Source: Colwellia sp. 75C3
GTDB taxonomy: Bacteria; Pseudomonadota; Gammaproteobacteria; Enterobacterales; Alteromonadaceae
NCBI RefSeq assembly: GCF_002836255.1
Contig: NZ_PJAU01000061.1
Location: 124,001 to 188,000, forward strand
Direction: 5' to 3'
DNA: 64,000 nt
The notes beneath the pieces are model-generated. The model was not told the origin of the DNA. It worked only from the letters and a program-made list of their open reading frames with translations, and searched no databases. This document shows, piece after piece, positions 8,236 to 15,767 of the stretch. How positions within the stretch are numbered: the stretch's first letter is position 1; every line of letters begins with the position of its first letter. Both the position numbers and the translations under genes were made by a program.

Positions 8236-9774
8236 TTATTTGAATGTAGTACTTAACGCATCGATTAACTTGGCGCTATTATTGACTTCAATACCACAGT
8301 TATTTACCTGTTCAGCTAAATCAGCATTATTTTTAGAGATGCCATCTATTGTGGTAATACTATGATTTATTTGATTAGCTACAACACTTTGTTCTTCAGC
8401 CGCTGTCGCTATTTGCGCTGTCATATCACTTACCTGATTAACACTATTGATAATACTTTCCATGGTCTGATTTATTTTTACTGTATCTTGTGAACAATCT
8501 TCAGCATCAGCTTTACTTGCCAACATTACTTTACTCCACTGCTGTAATGTTGATTGTAATGCTTTAACCGAAGCATCTATTTGAACGGTAGCCCCCTGTG
8601 TTCTACTTGCTAAGGCTCTAACTTCATCGGCGACCACGGCAAAACCACGGCCTTGCTCTCCTGCTCTTGCCGCCTCGATAGCTGCATTTAAGGCGAGGAG
8701 ATTGGTCTGATCGGCAATACCTTGAATTTCTGACATAATGGTAGATATTTTATCGACATCTTTAACTAAATCAATGGCACTTTCTGCTGCTATACCCACT
8801 TCATTTGCTAGCGTAGTAATTTTAGCTTGGGTTACCTTAGTTATTTCGATATTTTGTTTACATTCTGCTTGAATACTAATTACTTTGTCATGAGTGTGAG
8901 TTGTATTGGCACTCACCTCATCTATGGTTGCGCTCATTTGAGTAATTGCCGTGGCAAACTGTTCAATATGAGAATTTTCCTCGTGTATGCCTTCGAGCAT
9001 GTTATGTGATGCTTGTTCTAGCTCTGTCGCGACCTTGATAAGACTTCGACCTGAATCTTTACTACGGCCTAAGATAGTATTGATTTTTGCCTTATATAAC
9101 TCAGCTGAGTAATTAATGATGTTGGTCAATCCTTTACCTGAAAAAACAAGTCGTGATGGACTATCAAGTGTTTTTTTAGTTAGCGCAGCTAATCTTGGGA
9201 AAACAAACAATTCCTCTGAGAAAATCAGTAACATTAACGCTACTGTGGTCAGTAAAATAGCCGTAGAGATTAATGGTGTTGCATACAGCCCGTTAACTAT
9301 ACAAGCAAGCAGGATAATAATGGCAGCGATGCTACGTTTGAGCATTGTATTGGCATTAAAATCTTGAGTCGTTTTGCCATTATTTATTGCATCATACAAC
9401 TGCTGAGCTTTTTGCTTTTGACTAGCCGATGGCTTAGACCTAACTGATTGATAACCAACAACACGATTATTTTCATAAAGAGGCGTTACATACGCATCAA
9501 CCCAATAAAAACCACCGGCTTTGCAGCGATTCTTAACCATGCCACGCCAAGATTCACCTGATTTTAGCTTTTGCCATAAATCAGCAAAGGCTTCTTTTGG
9601 CATACTCGCATGACGGACAATATTGTGATGTTGACCTACTAACTCTTTTAGGGAGTAACCAGAGACGATACAAAATTCATCATTGGCGTAGGTTATTCTG
9701 CCATTGAGATCAGTAATTGAGACAAGTTGGTCGGAATCTGAAAAAGTAATTTCATTGGCTGAAGCATGATTCAT
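8236..9774 (-). CDS. Aer-type PAS-domain methyl-accepting chemotaxis protein
   Basis: A 512-residue receptor, close to the 506 of E. coli Aer. The PAS domain covers residues ~10-115: TDLNGRITYANDEFC, the Aer signature GQHHNIVRHASMPKEAF, and FYWVDAYVTPLYE. Two adjacent membrane segments (~148-190) follow, then a signalling domain with the hairpin tip GIADQTNLLALNAAIEAARA and FAVVADEVRALASR. In Aer the PAS domain binds FAD and senses redox or energy state. The ATG at 9774 was chosen because the PAS domain starts immediately after it; the longer frame adds an unrelated hydrophobic stretch. Free-standing gene with its own terminator candidate. Confidence 0.9.
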   Translation of the reverse strand: MNHASANEITFSDSDQLVSITDLNGRITYANDEFCIVSGYSLKELVGQHHNIVRHASMPKEAFADLWQKLKSGESWRGMVKNRCKAGGFYWVDAYVTPLYENNRVVGYQSVRSKPSASQKQKAQQLYDAINNGKTTQDFNANTMLKRSIAAIIILLACIVNGLYATPLISTAILLTTVALMLLIFSEELFVFPRLAALTKKTLDSPSRLVFSGKGLTNIINYSAELYKAKINTILGRSKDSGRSLIKVATELEQASHNMLEGIHEENSHIEQFATAITQMSATIDEVSANTTHTHDKVISIQAECKQNIEITKVTQAKITTLANEVGIAAESAIDLVKDVDKISTIMSEIQGIADQTNLLALNAAIEAARAGEQGRGFAVVADEVRALASRTQGATVQIDASVKALQSTLQQWSKVMLASKADAEDCSQDTVKINQTMESIINSVNQVSDMTAQIATAAEEQSVVANQINHSITTIDGISKNNADLAEQVNNCGIEVNNSAKLIDALSTTFK

Positions 9775-10043
9775 TGAGTTATATCCAAAAAAGTAAGCTG
9801 TTAAGGGAATAAGAAGTTTAAGTAAAATTAAACAATTAAAGGAGATAGGTGAGCAATCGATATTAGGCACGTTTATTTGATATATATCAACAAATAACAT
9901 GTAAAAATGTAACTTAAATCATTACTTACATTGTAAATCTGTGATCCTAGTTATTTATTTGTAATCGGCGGTAAATTGAAATTTTAATCGCAGTTTATTG
10001 TAGAGGGAATTAGTATTGTCCCCTCAAAATTCAGGCATAAAAA

Positions 10044-10064
10044 AGCCCGGTAATGTGCCGGGCT
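10044..10064 (-). terminator. Rho-independent terminator of the CapA-family gene
   Basis: AGCCCGG-TAATGTG-CCGGGCT is a perfect 7-bp GC-rich stem. Read on the minus strand, it is followed by TTTTTTATG, 29 bases after the stop of the CapA-like gene. Confidence 0.88.
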
Positions 10065-10092
10065 AGTAGTGCTTTTAGTTGCTGTGTATAGA

Positions 10093-12216
10093 CTACTTAG
10101 TGATCACAATAACCTCGCTGTCATTCATTTTACTTGCCTTAGATAAACCCAAATAAGCAGGTTGGCGACTATCAAGGGTAAAAAGGGGTGGTACTGGATT
10201 ATCAGTAAATGCACTGTGCCATTCAATAACGGCAAAATCATCAATATCTAACTGAGTTATAGTGCCATCAACCATTTCAGCTTCAACCAATACACGATAA
10301 CTTTTATAACCAATTCGTGGAGAATTATAATCGACTTCCACACTTTTCCAGTTAGCTGAGCCGTTTAGTTCAACCGTTTTAATCAGGTTTTTAGGACTAT
10401 TTTCAAAGGCATCAAATAACTTTTGTCTCTTTTTTCTTCCTTGCCAGTAATAATGTAATTTAACGGCTTTTTTACTTCGATAATTGGCTTTAATGGTTAC
10501 TTGTCTACTGGCAGAATAAACACGCCAAAAACTTTTTACACCAAAAGACGTTGACTGTTTGTTATTCAGTGCTAACGCAATACTGGTATCACCACTCGCA
10601 CCATAATTATTTAACGACATGATACTTCTATCAAAAAACAAACCACGTTCAGGGCTATCAAACGTTGAAAAGCTTTCAAAATCACTGCCATTGACTAAGT
10701 TTTTACCTAGGCGATATTTTACTTGCTCATCTTCTATCAATACTTCACTAAGCTGTTGCTGCCATGGTAGATGATACAAACTCGCTATCTTGCTGCCTTG
10801 AGAAAAAGTTAACGCATGTTTAACGGCTGTATCAGTATCGTCGTTAATTTTAGCTGGAGTATTGTTAACAGATTTTACCGTAACTGATGGGGTTTTAGCA
10901 TTGATAACACCATGACCACCCGATTGAGTGATAAGCGTATTTCTCACTTTAGAAAGCTCTGTTAGGCGCTTCATCACAGTATAACGATTAGCCCCTGTTG
11001 CAGGTGTTGGTTTATAGCCTTTAACGTATAAAGGGACTATTTCTGCGCGATGAAATTTACCTTCATCTAACCAAACATATAAAATGAAACTGTGTTGTGT
11101 GGCGCTAAAGTTTTGGTCAAAAATAAAATTGCCCATTGAGTACGCTATTAGCTTGTTATCATACAGCTCTAGACCTTGAGTAACATGTGGATGATGAGCA
11201 ATGGCCAATGCTGCGCCATTATCTAAGGCTGATTTTAATCGTTGCTCGGTAACACCCGTTGGGCTATTCGCATATTCTTGACTACCATGGTATTGCACTA
11301 TGGTTACTCGGTCTTGATTCACTTCTTGTTGAACCGAGTTAATAATATTAGTCATTGAACCATAAGCAGCGCCGCCATGTTTGTGGTTAGCTGTTTGCGT
11401 AGGATCAGAACTTCCTTCCCAGCCGACATAACCTAACATAGAGAATTCAGTTCCCTTTATGGTATCGTGATGCGCTTGTAGTGCTTGTCTCTCATTCATA
11501 CCAGCGCCAGAAAAACCCAAAGGACTTTCCTGGAGAAATTTCATGGTCGCTTCCATGCCGGGTTCTAGATAATCATAAGTATGATTATTACCTAAACTGA
11601 CGTAATCAACACCCGCCCACACTAAAGCGTCGAGTATTTCAGGTCGAGAATAAAACGTAACTGATTTCGGGGCGCGATCACCTGGTTTTGTCTCGGCGAT
11701 TTGCGTTTCTAAATTAACCGCGGCGTAATCAGCAATGCTCATGTAGGGTTTTATATGTTCGACAATAGCTTTACTGTCGCTAAGTCTAGTCTCGGGATGA
11801 ATGAGTACCGAGTCACCAAAGTAAGGCTTATAATAACGGCGATCCATCATCACATCACCACCAAATGCTAACATCACGCGTTTAGCTTTTTTGGTAACTA
11901 AGGTCATATCTGCAATCGTTGCATTCGCTTTTTCCTGAGAGAAAAGCTCATAATGACTGAAGGTTTGAATGCTCTTAAAATAACCTTTCTTTACAAAACT
12001 AAGCTGATAAATATCTTTAACTTTCGTCGGTATAACAAAGCGCCCCTGTTTATCGCTGGTAACTGACTTATTGTTCAGGGTGATATTTACATAACTTAAG
12101 GGTTGTTGTGATTCATCAAGTAAACTGCCGGTTATATTAACCGTTTGATTTGCACTAACATTAAGCTGAAAAACAATAGCAGCGATTAGAATTATTATTG
12201 TTATAAACTGTCTCAT
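10093..12216 (-). CDS. Exported CapA-family protein with carboxypeptidase-regulatory-like domain
   Basis: A 707-residue secreted protein. A signal peptide (MRQFITIIILIAAIVFQL, cut near NVSA) is followed by a carboxypeptidase-regulatory-like beta sandwich (~20-90; ITGSLLDESQQPLSYVNITL). The CapA/PgsA metallophosphatase-type domain (~105-400) has MLAFGGDVMMDRRY, AAVNLETQIAE, YVSLGNNHTYDY, VQYHGSQEY and IAHHPHVTQGLE. A C-terminal beta-rich region (~480-700) resembles a carbohydrate-binding module. CapA proteins function in poly-gamma-glutamate synthesis or cell-envelope processing, but no capB/capC is present, so the substrate is open. A palindrome at 12318-12334 lies about 100 bases upstream. 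Confidence 0.8.
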   Translation of the reverse strand: MRQFITIIILIAAIVFQLNVSANQTVNITGSLLDESQQPLSYVNITLNNKSVTSDKQGRFVIPTKVKDIYQLSFVKKGYFKSIQTFSHYELFSQEKANATIADMTLVTKKAKRVMLAFGGDVMMDRRYYKPYFGDSVLIHPETRLSDSKAIVEHIKPYMSIADYAAVNLETQIAETKPGDRAPKSVTFYSRPEILDALVWAGVDYVSLGNNHTYDYLEPGMEATMKFLQESPLGFSGAGMNERQALQAHHDTIKGTEFSMLGYVGWEGSSDPTQTANHKHGGAAYGSMTNIINSVQQEVNQDRVTIVQYHGSQEYANSPTGVTEQRLKSALDNGAALAIAHHPHVTQGLELYDNKLIAYSMGNFIFDQNFSATQHSFILYVWLDEGKFHRAEIVPLYVKGYKPTPATGANRYTVMKRLTELSKVRNTLITQSGGHGVINAKTPSVTVKSVNNTPAKINDDTDTAVKHALTFSQGSKIASLYHLPWQQQLSEVLIEDEQVKYRLGKNLVNGSDFESFSTFDSPERGLFFDRSIMSLNNYGASGDTSIALALNNKQSTSFGVKSFWRVYSASRQVTIKANYRSKKAVKLHYYWQGRKKRQKLFDAFENSPKNLIKTVELNGSANWKSVEVDYNSPRIGYKSYRVLVEAEMVDGTITQLDIDDFAVIEWHSAFTDNPVPPLFTLDSRQPAYLGLSKASKMNDSEVIVITK

Positions 12217-12651
12217 ATTTGTACCCAAGTTTGTTGTCCCTAAAAAGGCTATCCATAAGTTATATATCGAGTATATACAATCAAAAAGAAGATATTCATT
12301 CCTATCTATAAGTCACGTATAACCTAAGGGTATAGCTTAAAGGTGCAGTGTAACGAAAGCTAGTCGAAATGGCGCTATTCCTTAGGTATTACCTTCGTTA
12401 AGAGTTCAAAATTCGATGTCAAAGGTGAGTTAAATCAAATGCATTTATTGAGTTATCTTTGTATTAACTTTGAATTAGCTTTGAATAAAATTTCTTGTCC
12501 TCAACGTAGAAACTTTCCTTTACTGACAATGCTTATCAAGCCATAACCTTTATTTATGGGGTAGTAAAACTTAAGTCTTTTCATTTTTAAACATAAAATT
12601 ACATGATGGTAATCCAAGGTGACTAACAATGATTTTTACAAGGTGATGATA
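12217..12651. other. Divergent intergenic region
   Basis: About 430 bases between the CapA-like gene and the small plus-strand gene. It must hold both promoters. Apart from the palindrome reported separately at 12318-12334, no repeat or further gene was seen. Confidence 0.4.
12318..12334 (-). promoter_or_regulatory. Palindrome TATAACC-N3-GGTTATA type, copy upstream of CapA-like gene
   Basis: In the gene's direction the site reads TATACCC-TTA-GGTTATA: two 7-base half sites with one mismatch, about 100 bases ahead of the ATG at 12216. It matches sites upstream of the TonB receptor (25402-25418) and the NhaC-like gene (33824-33840). No regulator for this operator is recognised. Confidence 0.5.
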
Positions 12652-12867
12652 ATGACTAATACTGACAATACCCAGACACAAATGACAACAGACAATAGCA
12701 ACCAGGCCGATAGTTTCGTAACTGGCTCAACGTCTAATGCCGCAACAAGCTTAGTAAATAAAAGTAATGCGACAGAGAATAAAACGATGCAAACAGATGC
12801 ACCGCTAATGAGATACTTCGATTTAGCCGATGAGGCAGATTATAACTATGTATTAGGTTATAACTAA
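12652..12867 (+). CDS. Small hydrophilic protein of unknown function
   Basis: Seventy-one residues, rich in Asn, Thr, Ser and Gln in the first two thirds, and ending with an acidic, aromatic tail (RYFDLADEADYNYVLGYN). The ATG at 12652 was preferred to an upstream GTG because AAGGTG lies at a workable distance. No domain, signal peptide or membrane segment. The Thr/Asn-rich part is likely disordered. It may be a real small gene because it has a ribosome site and a structured-looking end, but no family is recognised. Confidence 0.45.
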   Translation: MTNTDNTQTQMTTDNSNQADSFVTGSTSNAATSLVNKSNATENKTMQTDAPLMRYFDLADEADYNYVLGYN

Positions 12868-13341
12868 GATAATGGTTGGTCAGATCAATAGTACTTTGTG
12901 AAAATGATTACTGTAGTTGTTAATAATCGATATTTTCTATATTGGTAATGCTTAATACGCCTTCGGATAAAATATTGCTACTTAATCGCTCTTTCAATTG
13001 ATGGTGAATGTTACTTATTTCGTCAACGATATAAAGTACTGTTATTATTGCCAAATTACTTTGCTACATAATAAATAAGTAAATCAAGACTTACCTAGTA
13101 CTTTACCCTTTTATATAACAATAACTTTCCCGTCCAATGCCTTATACGCGAATGATCCCCTGCCTTTGAAAACCACACTGCCCAACTGATGTATTTCACT
13201 GAATAATAATTTCATAATCATCTGAAATATCGAGCTAAAATAGAGATGTTGATTTTAGGTGTTTTTCAAGACAGTGTCGCCTAAGCCTAAGTTGTTAATT
13301 ACGTTCACAACGGGAACGTCAAAGATATTCATATTATGCTT
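12868..13341. other. Non-coding region at the edge of the cassette cluster
   Basis: About 470 bases without a supportable gene. At 13267-13302, read on the minus strand, TAACAAC is followed after ~12 bases by GGCGACACTG. This resembles the first half of the attC-like sites at 13.8 and 15.1 kb and may be a truncated copy. A 6-bp hairpin, ACGTTC/GAACGT (13302-13320), sits beside it. Confidence 0.35.
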
Positions 13342-13781
13342 CTACATTACTACCTGTATAGTATTATTTTCTTCTATAGAGCCAAAATAGAGGTTTTGCC
13401 CTTCTACATATACACTCAAATTAGTCACTGTAATCGTCCCATCTTCAAAAGAGTATATCCACTCAAGATGTAATACATGTTCACCTGTATCTGATTGTAG
13501 GACTTTATGCTTGATGAGAGGCGAAGTAAGATCTGAAGAACCATTAAAATTATGACAATCAGAATCAACATAAAATTTCCAAGTATCAATTACAGTGTCA
13601 TCAGAAAATGTATATTGTTTTTTTGTGATTCACTATTTTTATCCGCGTTAGTAGATGTATAGCATTCACTTGATACCCAAGTTCCAATTATCTGCTCTTC
13701 AATTGAGTTGATTTTTTCATCTTTTGATTTACAAGAAGCAAGACTGAATATAAATGAAAGTACAAATAGATATTTAAGCAA
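13342..13781 (-). pseudogene. Frameshifted small lipoprotein (cassette gene)
   Basis: It starts at TTG 13781 with AAGGA upstream. The lipoprotein signal ends in SLASC, then comes KSKDEKINSIEEQIIGTW, which resembles the start of small lipocalin-like 'IIGTWxS' lipoproteins. In the given sequence the frame stops after 63 codons. A run of seven A residues (T run at 13618-13624 on the plus strand) separates it from a second open frame. If one A is added, the protein continues ...SQKKQYTFSDDTVIDTWKF to a stop at 13342, about 146 residues in all. It is therefore either a recent frameshift, a sequencing error in a homopolymer, or a slippery site. It lies just after an attC-like site. Confidence 0.65.
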
Positions 13782-13795
13782 GAGGAGTCCTTTAA

Positions 13796-13895
13796 ATATA
13801 ACGTTTTGCTAAGGGGCTAAAAGTGGCTGGCTATAATAGCGAGGTACGAGCACAGCCAACTATTTGTGTCCGTTTAAGCAACTTTTTAAGTTACC
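13796..13895 (-). repeat. attC-like recombination site (cassette end)
   Basis: A 100-bp imperfect palindrome lying between the cassette gene ending at 13886 and the lipoprotein start at 13781. The arms at 13803-13832 (TTTTGCTAAGGGGCTAAAAG...) and 13854-13883 pair with scattered mismatches and unpaired bases, as in integron attC sites. In gene direction it opens with GGTAAC, overlapping the stop codon region, and closes with GTTATAT, close to the attC core GTTRRRY. It shares AAGGGGCT with the site at 15050-15150. Confidence 0.65.
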
Positions 13896-14575
13896 GATTG
13901 CACCAACCAATCAACTACTGAATACCCGCCCAAAGTCGCTGTGGTGGCAATGAGAGTAAATACACCTAAGCAACCACCTCTTTTACTTGAAGAGTAAACT
14001 TCTGCTTGGTTATTACTAGGTCTACTTCTTAACCATTGAACATGACAAGTATTACAATATAAACGAGTTAAGCCTCTATTCCACGCGGTAATACTTCTCG
14101 AACCAAATCGTTCGTTTTTTTTACACTTAGAACAGTTGAATGAACTATTTTTTGGTTTCTTTTGACGGTTTAGTAAAAGGAAAGCAATAACAGCAGGAAC
14201 ACCAAATATAACCGAGCTTTCTATGTTGCTTGATTTGAAATATATATATGCTGTAAATACTACAGAAATTACTAAAACAATAATCAGGATGTAATCAAAA
14301 ATATTTTTAGTTTTAGGCTCAACTTGCGTATGACTTTTATTGTTGCTTGTTTTAGGTAAGCCTTCAATGGCAACACTAGTTGCCTTTAATCTATTTTGAT
14401 CATCTTTTTTATCAACAAATACAACAACATCTCCAATCTCTGGTCTTCGACCTTTAGTCGTAAGACTAGAAACATGAAAAAACACTTTTTGGTTGTCGTC
14501 TGAGGTTATAAAGCCAAAACCTTTATCATCTTTCCACTGGCTTATTTTTCCTTTCATATTATCTAAAGACTCCAT
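13886..14575 (-). CDS. Cold-shock domain / membrane / zinc-ribbon protein (cassette gene)
   Basis: A 229-residue protein. The N-terminal cold-shock domain (residues ~7-75) has KGKISQWKDDKGFGFITSDD and VFFHVSSL, the RNP1- and RNP2-type motifs. Two membrane helices (~93-110 and ~118-133) follow, then a four-cysteine zinc ribbon (CSKC...CNTC, residues ~148-180), and a C-terminal hydrophobic segment (GGCLGVFTLIATTATLGGYS). Cold-shock domains fused to membrane domains are known (DUF1294 type), but this arrangement with a zinc ribbon is different. The start is ATG 14575; Met7 is possible. An attC-like site follows the stop and a truncated one precedes the start, so this looks like a gene cassette. 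Function unknown. Confidence 0.65.
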   Translation of the reverse strand: MESLDNMKGKISQWKDDKGFGFITSDDNQKVFFHVSSLTTKGRRPEIGDVVVFVDKKDDQNRLKATSVAIEGLPKTSNNKSHTQVEPKTKNIFDYILIIVLVISVVFTAYIYFKSSNIESSVIFGVPAVIAFLLLNRQKKPKNSSFNCSKCKKNERFGSRSITAWNRGLTRLYCNTCHVQWLRSRPSNNQAEVYSSSKRGGCLGVFTLIATTATLGGYSVVDWLVQSVT

Positions 14576-14578
14576 TCT

Positions 14579-14617
14579 CGTTAGGTAATTTATCCGACTT
14601 GAAAACCCTTGTTAGGT
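14579..14617 (-). repeat. Truncated attC-like site
   Basis: Two copies of GTTAGGT (14580-14586 and 14611-14617 region, plus strand), matching the attC core GTTRRRY, lie 31 bases apart. The left half resembles the R''-L'' half of the complete sites (TAACAAGGGTTTTCAAG versus TAACAAGAATTTCAAG), but the long palindromic middle is missing. It sits exactly where a cassette junction is expected, between the stop at 14637 and the next start at 14575. Confidence 0.5.
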
Positions 14618-14636
14618 GAAAACCCATTAATTGCGC

Positions 14637-15035
14637 CTATTGCTTTGCAGTGTTTAGGTTGACAATAAACGATTTACCACCAAAACCATGCTTATTACAT
14701 TTGGCTCTAACTATTACCTTAGAGGTTTTTGCGGGAATTTTAATACCACACTGACTACGTGTAAATGGTTGCTCATTAACGTGAGGGTGAGCAAGATCTC
14801 GGTAACCAAGTTGATTACCCTCTAAATCTATAACTTCCCAGCGATCTGAAAAATGATCCCAGCCTTGGTCATCATGTTGAACTGAAGAGCCAAAACACCA
14901 GCTACCGCTTGGTTCTTTAGTAGCTAGAACATTTGTCACCTGAGCAAAATCCAAAGACGTAGAATAAGTATCTACATCGAATTCAGATGCTAATACTGAT
15001 GATGTAAATAACGATAATATTAATACAAGTCGCAT
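14637..15035 (-). CDS. Small periplasmic protein of unknown function (cassette gene)
   Basis: A 132-residue exported protein: signal peptide MRLVLILSLFTSSVLA, then a beta-rich mature part with GSWCFGSSVQHDDQGWDHF, the run AHPHVNEQPFTRSQCG and a C-terminal CNKHGFGGKSF. Three cysteines in the mature part could form disulfides. I recognise the HPHVNEQPFTRS pattern as a recurring hypothetical family in marine gammaproteobacteria, but know no function for it. The ATG at 15035 has GGAG seven bases upstream and starts shortly after a GTTAGGT core of the attC-like site at 15050-15150, as expected of an integron cassette. Confidence 0.7.
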   Translation of the reverse strand: MRLVLILSLFTSSVLASEFDVDTYSTSLDFAQVTNVLATKEPSGSWCFGSSVQHDDQGWDHFSDRWEVIDLEGNQLGYRDLAHPHVNEQPFTRSQCGIKIPAKTSKVIVRAKCNKHGFGGKSFIVNLNTAKQ

Positions 15036-15049
15036 GTAAACTCCATTTC

Positions 15050-15150
15050 ACCTAACGCCCATTTAAGGGGCTGATAATAGTTTGCTAAAATGTGTAGCGA
15101 AGCGAAACTGAGCAAACTGTTAGCAGTCCCGCTTGAAATTCTTGTTACAT
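15050..15150 (-). repeat. attC-like recombination site
   Basis: A 101-bp imperfect palindrome between the stop at 15157 and the start at 15035. On the plus strand it begins ACCTAAC (complement of GTTAGGT, a perfect GTTRRRY core). Arms 15065-15086 (AAGGGGCTGATAATAGTTTG) and 15111-15134 pair almost fully with extra unpaired bases. The variable loop holds GTAGCGAAGCGAAAC, typical of attC terminal structures. It ends CTTGTTACAT, an imperfect partner core. Size and features fit a chromosomal integron attC. Confidence 0.75.
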
Positions 15151-15156
15151 TGCACT

Positions 15157-15642
15157 TTATTCAGGGCTAACAACATTGCCATAAACTTTATTTTGCATTG
15201 GTCGTTTAACTAAGTAAATAGCTCCGTTATTATTCATTTCTTTAATTTTACTAAAGGAAATATAATCTGGTATTAAGGTAAAGTAATCACTGTTATGTAG
15301 TTCACCATACTCGATGCTATTTACTACAGCATATTGCCATTGATAGAAAACACTCCCATAAACTATAGCTACGTTATCATCAGTAACACGTATAACCTTA
15401 GCTAATTTATATTTGCTCTTTCGTTCTAATTTATCATTGAGAAGCTGCATATCTAGAAAATAAATATCATTAACTTGGGGATTTAAAATAAAAATCGAAG
15501 CTTCTGCTTGCTCAGTTTTATGCTGCTCATATCTTTCGTATCCAAAATATATAATCACAAGCAAGAAAATCAATAGTACGAGTTTATTTAAGGGGGTTGA
15601 TAACTCTGGTTTGAGTTGTTTTGTCTCTAAGGTATGCAGCAC
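15157..15642 (-). CDS. Single-pass membrane protein of unknown function (cassette gene)
   Basis: A 161-residue protein with a short cytoplasmic N-terminus, one membrane helix (residues ~20-38; LVLLIFLLVIIYFGYERY) and an outward soluble domain with no recognised motif (PQVNDIYFLDMQLLND, YKLAKVIRVTDDNVAIVYGS, and a late KIKEMNNNGAIYLVKRP). The start is GTG at 15642 with AAAGGGA upstream. The stop at 15157 is followed within a few bases by an attC-like site, so it is probably the most upstream surviving cassette. Confidence 0.6.
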   Translation of the reverse strand: MLHTLETKQLKPELSTPLNKLVLLIFLLVIIYFGYERYEQHKTEQAEASIFILNPQVNDIYFLDMQLLNDKLERKSKYKLAKVIRVTDDNVAIVYGSVFYQWQYAVVNSIEYGELHNSDYFTLIPDYISFSKIKEMNNNGAIYLVKRPMQNKVYGNVVSPE

Positions 15643-15767
15643 TTTAATTAATCCCTTTAAAGTTAGTTGAAAGTTCAGTGATAAAGCCTTAAATGTTCTG
15701 TAATACTAAAAATTAGAATGACAAAATCTAAATTAAACTCCAATGTTCATGTGCAACAACTAACTAT
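15643..15767. other. Spacer between cassette cluster and transposase element
   Basis: It should contain the promoter or cassette-start boundary of the gene ending at 15157. No complete attC-like site was found here, so the 5' limit of the cassette cluster is not defined. No gene seen. Confidence 0.3.

Noticed and set aside
13267..15650. CRISPR array
   Set aside because: The repeats are ~100-bp imperfect palindromes separated by whole genes of varied length, not short identical repeats with equal spacers; no cas genes nearby.
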